A stretch of 64,000 nt of DNA, taken from contig NZ_VLKJ01000011.1 of the NCBI RefSeq assembly GCF_007830315.1, forward strand, positions 62,001-126,000, given 5' to 3'. Of the stretch, positions 25,294 to 32,691 are shown piece after piece (position 1 is the first letter of the stretch; every line of letters starts with the position of its first letter). The translations under genes and the position numbers were made by a program. The stretch comes from Novosphingobium taihuense (GTDB lineage Bacteria; Pseudomonadota; Alphaproteobacteria; Sphingomonadales; Sphingomonadaceae). The notes below the pieces were generated by a model that worked only from the letters and a program-made list of their open reading frames with translations, had not been told where the DNA came from and did not search any database.

Positions 25294-25854
25294 GTGAGCG
25301 CTGAAAGCATCGCGCTCGTTCTTCTGGCGGCCGGACGCGGATCGCGTTTCGGCGGGGCCAAGCTGGCCGCGTTACTCGATGGCAAGCCGTTGGCCCAACA
25401 TGCCGCCGAAAGCCTGGCCGCCCTGCCCGTTGCACGACGCATCGCGATCTGCTCACCAACCACGCCCGAGTTGCCGGGGTTCGAGCGCGTTCTGCTCACC
25501 CCACCCGACGCGCCGCTTTCCCGATCGATTGCGACCGGGATCGCCAGCGCAAGGCAGTCGCAAGCAGTGCTGTTCGCACTGGCCGACATGCCACTTGTGC
25601 CCACCGACCACTACGCCCGCCTGATCGCGATGTTCGATGGCAGCATGATCGGCACACGAGTCGGAGCACTGACAATGGTCCCTGCCATCTTCGGCGAAAG
25701 CCACTTCTCTGCACTGCAGTCGCTGCGAGGGGATCGTGGCGCAGGCGCTCTCCTGCGCGATGCACCGTCAGTGGACCTTGCCGAGGGGTTCGCTCTGGAC
25801 ATCGACACGCCAGAGGATCTGCAGAACGCCAGACAACTGCTTCAAGGCCGGTAA
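25294..25854 (+). CDS. MobA-like/MocA-type molybdenum cofactor nucleotidyltransferase
   Basis: NTP transferase that adds CMP or GMP to molybdopterin; members beside xdhC are usually of the MocA (CTP) type. 186 residues with the P-loop-like ALVLLAAGRGSRFGGAKL near the N-terminus, LADMPLVPTDH around the metal-binding Asp and a C-terminal ALDIDTPEDL. The preferred start is the GTG at 25294, 10 bp after the xdhC stop; the frame remains open to 25198 within xdhC. The 3' end overlaps the convergent acylase gene by 13 bp. Confidence 0.88.
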   Translation: MSAESIALVLLAAGRGSRFGGAKLAALLDGKPLAQHAAESLAALPVARRIAICSPTTPELPGFERVLLTPPDAPLSRSIATGIASARQSQAVLFALADMPLVPTDHYARLIAMFDGSMIGTRVGALTMVPAIFGESHFSALQSLRGDRGAGALLRDAPSVDLAEGFALDIDTPEDLQNARQLLQGR

Positions 25855-27971
25855 CTGCGCTCCACATGGCCGGAGAGGTCTTCCGGGTAGAAGTACACAG
25901 GGCGCATCCTGCCAGAGGCATAGAGGTCTGCCTGGTCGTTGAAGTGCGGTGATGCCTCGCGCCCGCTTGCCCCGCCTGAGGACACCGCCATCGCTCTCAC
26001 CTTCGGTCCGAACTCCACCACCGCGACAAAACTGTTGCCGCTCGTGCCATACCAGCGCCGCGTACCCGGATACTGCTTGGCTCCAAACGATGCGAGCGAG
26101 CCCCAACGCGCCGAAGCGAAGGCGACCGGAAGGCTCGGCTTGTCGTCCGAGAAGGGCTGGATAATGGCGGCAGTCGTCCGCTGATAGCGATTGACCTCGC
26201 CCCAGGGCACCTGCCACCCGCCAAAATCCGCAGTCAGCCGCGCAACCGCCCGTGCCAACGCGTCGCGGCGCTGCGCCGCTGACGTCTGCCGCATTGCCTC
26301 GAACGCGTTACCATGCCGGGGTAGCGTCGCCTGAACGCTCGCGCTCAGCTCCTCGCCCCAATAGTTGGCAAGGCTCATCGCCTGTGAATCCACCGACCAG
26401 CGCCGGTCCCACCCCTTGAGTAGCGCCACTGGACCTGCCAGCGCATCGTCTGCCGCAACTTCGGGCAGACCGGGGATCAGGTCTTCGAACAACGGCATGT
26501 GCGGATCGTACGCCAGCGCACGCAGCGCCTCGAGATCAAGCGCCTTGGCCTTGCCCAGCAATTCCAGCGCATGATCTCCGCGCGGATTGGCGCCGACCTG
26601 ATCGAAGGTCGCTGCCCACCGCGCTGGATCAAGCGTCCCCTCGCCCGCCGCGCGCCAAGGCGCATCGTTAGAATTGTACAGAAAGCCCGATGGCGGATTG
26701 AGCACATCGGGTCGTTCGCTCGCCCGATATACCCCGCGCCAATCCGCTGCCGGATTGCTGCCGTCCACCGGATCGCGATAGTCGAAGCGTGCATCGCGGC
26801 GCGGCGCGAACTGCGGCAGAAACAGCGAGATATTGCCCGCCCGATCGGCAAAGAGCGTGTTGTTCGAGGAATTGGCCTTGAGTTCGGCCGTCTTCAGAAA
26901 CTCGGCCTGCGAGCGCGCCTTGGTCCGCAGCCACGACTGGCTGAGCGCCGCTACAGGGCGGTGCATCAATGAGAGGGTGATCCACTTGCTTTTGCTATCA
27001 CTGCGCACCACCGGGCCATGCTCGCTGGCATAAGTGATGAAAGACTTCTTCCCTATGCTTCCATCCGGCCTGCGGTAACGCAGGATGACTGGCTTTTCGG
27101 CGAATGGCTTCAAGACATTTCCACGCTTATAGAACCACTTGCCAGACTTTCTTGATACCACCTCGACAAACTCGTCGACGTTGTCCGCACCGCTGGTCGT
27201 GTGCATCCAGCCAAGGTTTTCATTGAAGCCCTGATAGATGAAGAACTGCCCCCAGGTCGAAGCACCATAGGCATGGAGGCCTTCGTCGCTTCGTATCTCC
27301 AGCTCTGATCGGAAAAATAGCGAAGTGTGGGGGTTTATCAGCAGAAGTGCGTGCCCATTGTCAGAGAGCTTCGGCGCAATCGCAATACCGTTCGATCCAC
27401 GCGGCTCGTTGTCGCGCACGGTTTCCATCGCCAGCGCCAGCGGGCTCGCCTCGCCCCCATAGAATGCGGCGAGAGGCTTGATCGGTGCCTTTTCGATATC
27501 GCCACCGATCGAGCCCTCGGTGAACGACAGCGCCATCCACGGCTCGAACCGCGAAAGGACCTTGGGCTTGTCATCCGGATGCGTGGCAATGTAGTGATTG
27601 AGCCCCGCGGCCCATGCATCCATCAGCCTGCGCAGCCACGCAGGCGAGCTTGCATAATCGCGCCTGAGCGCTTCGGGATCGATCCACAACCGCTGGCGCA
27701 GGTCCTGCCACAGGAAGTCTTCGCCCTCTGCCTCTGCCCGCCGCCCCAGTGCCGTCAGCAGGTTCGCCTCTACCCGCGGAAAGTCGTCCTCGGCCTGCGC
27801 ATAGATCGCACCGAACACTGCGTCGGCGTCGGTCATCCCGCGGACATGGGCGATGCCCCAGTCGTCGCGGGTTATATCGACGTCATGCCGTCGGCCTTCC
27901 GCAGCCGATGCAGGCAGGCTGGTCAGCAGAAGCGCCGCAATGGCGCTGCGGGAAAGGGGCCGGATCTTCAT
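25842..27971 (-). CDS. Penicillin acylase/aculeacin-type Ntn-hydrolase
   Basis: Periplasmic amidase precursor of the penicillin G acylase superfamily, self-cleaved into alpha and beta chains. 709 residues from the ATG at 27971, which gives a clean signal peptide (MKIRPLSRSAIAALLLTSLP). The nucleophile is the Ser after Gly in EPRGSNGIAIAP (about residue 193), the new N-terminus of the beta chain; INPHTSLF follows as in PvdQ/aculeacin acylases. Known relatives cleave acyl-homoserine lactones, aculeacin or beta-lactams; the substrate here is unknown. It lies convergent to the molybdo-enzyme genes and 73 bp upstream of the LuxR regulator's stop, all on the minus strand. The amide-cleaving activity could supply amines, but this is speculation. 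Confidence 0.88.
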   Translation of the reverse strand: MKIRPLSRSAIAALLLTSLPASAAEGRRHDVDITRDDWGIAHVRGMTDADAVFGAIYAQAEDDFPRVEANLLTALGRRAEAEGEDFLWQDLRQRLWIDPEALRRDYASSPAWLRRLMDAWAAGLNHYIATHPDDKPKVLSRFEPWMALSFTEGSIGGDIEKAPIKPLAAFYGGEASPLALAMETVRDNEPRGSNGIAIAPKLSDNGHALLLINPHTSLFFRSELEIRSDEGLHAYGASTWGQFFIYQGFNENLGWMHTTSGADNVDEFVEVVSRKSGKWFYKRGNVLKPFAEKPVILRYRRPDGSIGKKSFITYASEHGPVVRSDSKSKWITLSLMHRPVAALSQSWLRTKARSQAEFLKTAELKANSSNNTLFADRAGNISLFLPQFAPRRDARFDYRDPVDGSNPAADWRGVYRASERPDVLNPPSGFLYNSNDAPWRAAGEGTLDPARWAATFDQVGANPRGDHALELLGKAKALDLEALRALAYDPHMPLFEDLIPGLPEVAADDALAGPVALLKGWDRRWSVDSQAMSLANYWGEELSASVQATLPRHGNAFEAMRQTSAAQRRDALARAVARLTADFGGWQVPWGEVNRYQRTTAAIIQPFSDDKPSLPVAFASARWGSLASFGAKQYPGTRRWYGTSGNSFVAVVEFGPKVRAMAVSSGGASGREASPHFNDQADLYASGRMRPVYFYPEDLSGHVERSYRP

Positions 27972-28043
27972 CAGAAGAACATAGCGCCTTTCCCGCAGCT
28001 TGGCGAAGGAAGAGGGAGAGAGCGGCCCCTTCGCCAAACCGGT

Positions 28044-29063
28044 TCATGCAATCGTGCGCACCGCAAACGCTGCTGCTGCCGCGCGCGTCTCCACGCCCAG
28101 CTTCTCGAACACCTGCTCCAGATGCTTGTTCACGGTGCGCGGGCTGATCCCGAGGATCTCGCTGATCACGCGGTTGGGCTTGCCATAACTGATCCACAGC
28201 AACACCTCGGCCTCGCGCTGGGTCAGGCCATAGCGTTCGCGCAGGCGCTCCACCTCGGCACCCTCGCGGATCAGGTTGAGCCGGATCAGCAACTCGCGCC
28301 CCCCCGTCTCGTCGCCCCGCATCGGTCCGACCATGACCAGTTCGATGGTCTGACCCGCCGCATCGAAGCGCAGAGAGGCCTCGGGATTGTCCCGCTGGGC
28401 CAGCAATCGGGCGACCGGCGCCGCAAACTCCGCTGGCAGCCCTTCCCCTTCGCCCATCCCGCTCATCAGCCGTTCCACCTGGGGCGTAGACCAGAGCAGT
28501 TGTCCCGCCCGGTCCACCGCGAAGAGATGCCGCCCCGTGGCGTCGAGCGCCGAGCGCCCCGCCTGCGAGACCCGCGCCGATGACAGATGCACCCGCATCC
28601 GCGCCAGCAGTTCCTCTATGGCGATGGGCTTGCGCACATAGTCCACCCCGCCCGCGTCGAGTGCGCGCACCGCATGCTCGGTCTCGGTCAGGCCGGTCAT
28701 GAAGATCACCGGAATGTCGGCCAGCCGCGGCTGTTTCTTGATCGCCCTTGTCGTATCGAACCCATCCAGCCCCGGCATGATCGCGTCGATCAGGATAAGG
28801 TCGGGCGCAACGTGCTCCAGCAATTCCAGCGCATTGCTGCCGTTGGTCGCGATCAGCACGGTCATGCCTGCGCGCTCGATGGTGTCGATCAGAAAGTGCA
28901 GCGATTCCGGATTGTCGTCGACGACCAGGACCGTGTCCCGCCCCGCCTGCCCGGTCAGCGCGTCACTGAACTTGGACGACGCCTCGTCGGAGGGCCTCGC
29001 GCAGGCCCTTGAAATCGAAGCATTCGAGACTGGTACGCAAGTGTGCGACGAAGCGGGCTGCAT
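28044..29063 (-). CDS. LuxR-type response regulator
   Basis: Two-component regulator: a receiver domain (VLVVDDNPESLHFLIDTIE; phosphoacceptor Asp in LILIDAIMPGLDG; KPIAIEEL), a middle segment with LFAVDRAGQLLWSTPQVERL, and a C-terminal LuxR HTH (LTQREAEVLLWISYGKPNRV followed by ISEILGISPRTVNKHLEQVF). The start is uncertain. ATGs at 29063 and 29075 lie inside the histidine kinase gene; no ATG, GTG or TTG occurs between the kinase stop and the receiver domain. With 29063 the product has 339 residues and overlaps the kinase out of frame by 101 bp. It is the obvious partner of the kinase and may control the divergent TonB receptor gene at 32692. Confidence 0.88.
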   Translation of the reverse strand: MQPASSHTCVPVSNASISRACARPSDEASSKFSDALTGQAGRDTVLVVDDNPESLHFLIDTIERAGMTVLIATNGSNALELLEHVAPDLILIDAIMPGLDGFDTTRAIKKQPRLADIPVIFMTGLTETEHAVRALDAGGVDYVRKPIAIEELLARMRVHLSSARVSQAGRSALDATGRHLFAVDRAGQLLWSTPQVERLMSGMGEGEGLPAEFAAPVARLLAQRDNPEASLRFDAAGQTIELVMVGPMRGDETGGRELLIRLNLIREGAEVERLRERYGLTQREAEVLLWISYGKPNRVISEILGISPRTVNKHLEQVFEKLGVETRAAAAAFAVRTIA

Positions 29064-32000
29064 CGGGAACGGCATCCTCAAGTTCGGAAAGTCGGTTCTG
29101 GATCGCGCGGACGTTGCCGATCCGGGCAAGGCTTTCGATTTCGGGTACGAAGGGCAAAGCGGCGGCTGGCAGGTGCAGTTCGGCAACAGAGGCGGCTGGC
29201 ACCTTGCGCGGGCTCCCGTCCTCGACGGTCCACGTCAGGTCCAGCTGCCACGACAGCGCATCAAGCAGGCTGTCGAGTTCGATCGGCTTCGTCAGGAACA
29301 TGTCGTGCGGATCATGCCCGTCCCCCCCGCGGCGGAACTGGTGCGCGTCTGCCGAGACCATGACGATGCGCAACGCGCTGCCATGCGCCGCCCGCAGCAG
29401 ACCGGCGGTCTCCCACCCGGTCTTGCCCGGCATGGAGATGTCCATGAACACGATGTCCGGCCGCGTCGCCGCCGCCAGCGCGATCGCGGTATCGCCATCG
29501 CGCGCACCCATCACGGTAAAGCCGAGCGGCCGCAGCAGATTCTCGATCACTGCCGCCTGTGCGGCGTCGTCGTCCACGACCAGCACCCTGCGCCGCGCGC
29601 CCTCATAGCCGCTGATCACGTCCGCCCGATGGCTCTGCACCGGCTGTGTTACCGGGCGCGAGAGCATAAGCCGCAGCGCGAACCGCGTGCCTTCGCCCAG
29701 CGTGCTGTCCACCGTCAGATCGCCGCCCATCACGTGGACCAGCGTCGAGGTAATCGCCAGCCCCAGCCCGATCCCCGGCTGCCCCGCCGCCGAAGTGCTG
29801 TTGCCGCGCTCGAACGCGCCGAAGATCCGGTCCATGTCCTCAGGCGCGATGCCTATGCCGGTGTCGATAACCTCAAAGGTCGCGATTTCGCCGCGCCAGC
29901 CGATACGGAACGTTACCGAGCCGGCGGGCGTGAACTTGATCGCGTTGGAGATCAGGTTGATCAGCACCTGCCGCAACCGCTTCTGGTCGCCGCGCACGAA
30001 TTCGGGCAGCTGCTTGGGCGTTTCCAGCTGGAACTTCAGCCCCTTGGCCGACGCCTGCGGCCGGAACATGTTGGCGATCTGCTCGACAAAGGCGGGAAGC
30101 CGGATCGTGTCGCGCGACAGCCGCAGCACGCCCGCCTCGACCTGCGCGATATCCAGCAGCCCGTCGACCAGGTTGGACAAGTGCTCGCTCGACCGACAGA
30201 TCACCCGCCCCGCATCCTCGGGCTTGAGATCGCTGCCCCGCTCGAGTAGCTGGGCATAGCCATAAATCGAATTGAGCGGCGAGCGGATCTCGTGGCTCAC
30301 CGAAACGAGATACCGGCTCTTGGCCGCATTGGCCGCTTCGGCCACCTCTCGCGCCTTCTGCAAGGCGGCGTCGGTCGCCTCATGGGCGACGATTTCCTGT
30401 TCCAGTTCCCCAAGGTGCCGCCGCGTCTCGTCCTGCGCCGCGCGGCGACTTTCATGCGCCAGCACGATGAACCAGCTGCCCACGCCCGACATGAAGAAGA
30501 ACACCAGAAACACCGCGAACAGGATCGACCAGACATGCGTCGCCAGCGCCGGATAGACCCGCGCATACTCGCGCCCGATCAGCCCCAGCACCAGCATGTT
30601 GGCCAGCGTGAACGCGCCAGCGACCCCGACGAAATGCCCGGTTGTGGTGTGCACATATCGCGCCAGACGCCGCGGCAGCATCCGCTCGGCCAGGTTGGTG
30701 AACTGCTCGGTCGCCCTGCTGCCTTCCTTGCAGACATCGTGACAGCGCGTCTCGAGCGTGCAGCAAACCGAACAGATCGGCCCCGAATAGACCGGGCAAT
30801 GCGCGGTATCGCCACGCTCGAAGCGGTTCTCGCAGATCACGCACGTCTGCATCGCCGCCTCTTCAGGCGCGCGCTTGCGAGCGATATAGTACCGCCCTCT
30901 CGTGATCGCCGCGAGTGCCGGTGCTGCGGCAAACGCCACGAACAGTCCGATCACCGGAGCAAACGCTTGGGCCACCTCTCCCGCAAAGCCCAGCTGGCAC
31001 AGGGCCGAGGCCACCAGCGACAGCAGCATGGCACCGGTGCCAACCGGGTTCACGTCATAGAGATAAGCCCTCTGGAACTCTGTGACCTGCGGCCTCAGGC
31101 CCAGCGGCCCCGACACCAGCAGATCCGCACTCAACGCCCCGATCCAGCCCGCAGCGAGGCTGGAGTAGAGCATCAGCACGATCTCCATCGACCGGAAGAT
31201 CCCGAAGAACAGCAAGGTCGTCGCCAGCCCGACATTGAACGCCAGCCATACCGCACGAGCTGCATAGCCGTGGGTCAGACGCGAAAAGACGTTCGACCAC
31301 GCGATGGCACCTGCATGGGCATTGGTCACGTTGACCTTGAGCTGGCAGACCATGACCAGCACCGCCGTCATCACCAGCCCGCCACGCACAGACCCGGCGA
31401 CAGGTGCAAAAGCCTCGCCGAACATCGCACCCGGCGTCGCGGCAACGTCGGGCGCTATGCCCGATGACACGGCCCAGGCCGCGAGGACCGAGCCCAGCAG
31501 CAGCTTGGCCCCGCCGATCAGCAGCCAGCCAGGGCCTCCCAGCACCACCGCTGTCCACCAACGCCGCGCGCCGATGACCGCGCGCGGCGGCATGAAACGC
31601 AGGTATTCGACCTGCTCGCCGATCCGCGGCAGCAACGAAAGCAGCACCGACAGGGCAAGACCAAAGGACACCAATTGCGGCCTGGGGGCATAGATGCCGG
31701 TAAAGTCCGCCCAGGCGGTGATCACTTCACCGCCACGCCAGAAGACATAGGCCAGCGGCATCTGTTGCAGCACGATCCACAGCGGCTGCGACCAAATCTG
31801 GAAGCGCGAGATCGTGCGCATTCCCTGCAGCGCGATAGGCAGCACCACGATAGCGCACAGGATATAGGCAAACTCGATCCCGATCCCGGTGAGGTCCTGC
31901 ACGGCCACCGCCATGATGCTCGCCTCGATGGCGAACAGCAGGAACGTGAACGAGGCATAGATCAGCGCGGTGATCGTCGAGCCAAGATAGCCGAAGCCCG

Positions 32001-32322
32001 CGCCACGCGTGATCAGGTCGATGTCCAGCCCTTTGCGCGCCGCCTGCACGGCAATCGGCAGGCTGGCAATGAACATCAGCAGGCACCCGGCAAGGATCGC
32101 CGAGACGCTGACGCTCATGCCGTAGAACAGCGTGATCGTCGCCCCGATCACCTCACACACCAGCGACGCGCTTGTCCCCAGAGCGGTCTGCAGGACCACG
32201 CGTGATGACCAGTGCCGCGCAGCCACGGCAGTCTGTCGGTGGGCATGATCGTCAAGTGTCAGTCCGGCAACCCACTGGTTGTAGGATCGGCGCTCAGGAA
32301 CGATGGTGACAGCGCGCGGCAT
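28963..32322 (-). CDS. NCS1 permease - hybrid histidine kinase fusion
   Basis: A sensor kinase whose sensor is a whole transporter, 1119 residues from the ATG at 32322. About residues 30-470: a 12-helix permease resembling NCS1 purine/cytosine permeases (ERRSYNQWVAGLTLDDHA, VTNAHAGAIAWSNVFSRL). About 491-530: a Cys/His-rich module (CVICENRFERGDTAHCP, then CSVCC and CHDVC) that looks metal-binding. Two more membrane helices (about 555-645) and a coiled coil follow. Then HisKA with VSHEIRSPLN (His677), HATPase_c with LINLISNAIKFTPAG and GIGLGLAI, and a C-terminal receiver with Asp in FMDISMPGKTG. It probably senses a small nitrogenous compound through the permease. Transporter-kinase fusions such as CbrA are known; the NCS1 version with a Cys module is less common. 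Confidence 0.9.
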   Translation of the reverse strand: MPRAVTIVPERRSYNQWVAGLTLDDHAHRQTAVAARHWSSRVVLQTALGTSASLVCEVIGATITLFYGMSVSVSAILAGCLLMFIASLPIAVQAARKGLDIDLITRGAGFGYLGSTITALIYASFTFLLFAIEASIMAVAVQDLTGIGIEFAYILCAIVVLPIALQGMRTISRFQIWSQPLWIVLQQMPLAYVFWRGGEVITAWADFTGIYAPRPQLVSFGLALSVLLSLLPRIGEQVEYLRFMPPRAVIGARRWWTAVVLGGPGWLLIGGAKLLLGSVLAAWAVSSGIAPDVAATPGAMFGEAFAPVAGSVRGGLVMTAVLVMVCQLKVNVTNAHAGAIAWSNVFSRLTHGYAARAVWLAFNVGLATTLLFFGIFRSMEIVLMLYSSLAAGWIGALSADLLVSGPLGLRPQVTEFQRAYLYDVNPVGTGAMLLSLVASALCQLGFAGEVAQAFAPVIGLFVAFAAAPALAAITRGRYYIARKRAPEEAAMQTCVICENRFERGDTAHCPVYSGPICSVCCTLETRCHDVCKEGSRATEQFTNLAERMLPRRLARYVHTTTGHFVGVAGAFTLANMLVLGLIGREYARVYPALATHVWSILFAVFLVFFFMSGVGSWFIVLAHESRRAAQDETRRHLGELEQEIVAHEATDAALQKAREVAEAANAAKSRYLVSVSHEIRSPLNSIYGYAQLLERGSDLKPEDAGRVICRSSEHLSNLVDGLLDIAQVEAGVLRLSRDTIRLPAFVEQIANMFRPQASAKGLKFQLETPKQLPEFVRGDQKRLRQVLINLISNAIKFTPAGSVTFRIGWRGEIATFEVIDTGIGIAPEDMDRIFGAFERGNSTSAAGQPGIGLGLAITSTLVHVMGGDLTVDSTLGEGTRFALRLMLSRPVTQPVQSHRADVISGYEGARRRVLVVDDDAAQAAVIENLLRPLGFTVMGARDGDTAIALAAATRPDIVFMDISMPGKTGWETAGLLRAAHGSALRIVMVSADAHQFRRGGDGHDPHDMFLTKPIELDSLLDALSWQLDLTWTVEDGSPRKVPAASVAELHLPAAALPFVPEIESLARIGNVRAIQNRLSELEDAVPDAARFVAHLRTSLECFDFKGLREALRRGVVQVQ

Positions 32323-32691
32323 CGCCTCAGTTTGCCCCGTCTGGCGCGCGAACATGCCGCACCACGGCAGTTGCAAACGGCACCAGGCCCGGAAGCGCTA
32401 GGAATTCTGGCGACATAACAATGTCCGTCGGCGGCACCATGTCCATGGCCCGATAGTGGCGGTCCAGGACGCTCCCGAGGATGGGCCGATTTACGTACGC
32501 CCTTTGGTGCGAACGCTATCAGCCTACGTCAAATGACCCATAGGCTCCCTTCGGCAAGCGTTTAGCTTTGTAACCACTCTGGATGAAAGTGCCGGGCCAG
32601 AGGCGTGACGGGTCAAGAAGGCTCCAGACAAAGAGAGCCACCGGCGGGGATGACTGAAGCCACGAGACAAAAACAACACAGTGAGGGTTTC
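32323..32691. promoter_or_regulatory. Divergent kinase/TonB-receptor intergenic region
   Basis: No supported gene in 369 bp. AGCCTA (32521-32526) and TAGGCT (32541-32546) form a perfect 6-bp inverted repeat with 14-bp spacing. Inside it GTCAAATGAC (32528-32537) is itself a GTCA-N2-TGAC palindrome. The element is 146-171 bp upstream of the TonB receptor start and is a candidate site for the LuxR response regulator. Confidence 0.4.

Noticed and set aside
27327..31467. Long plus-strand ORFs opposite the acylase and kinase genes
   Set aside because: Arg/His/Gln-rich translations typical of antisense frames, with no motifs. The minus-strand genes account for the sequence.
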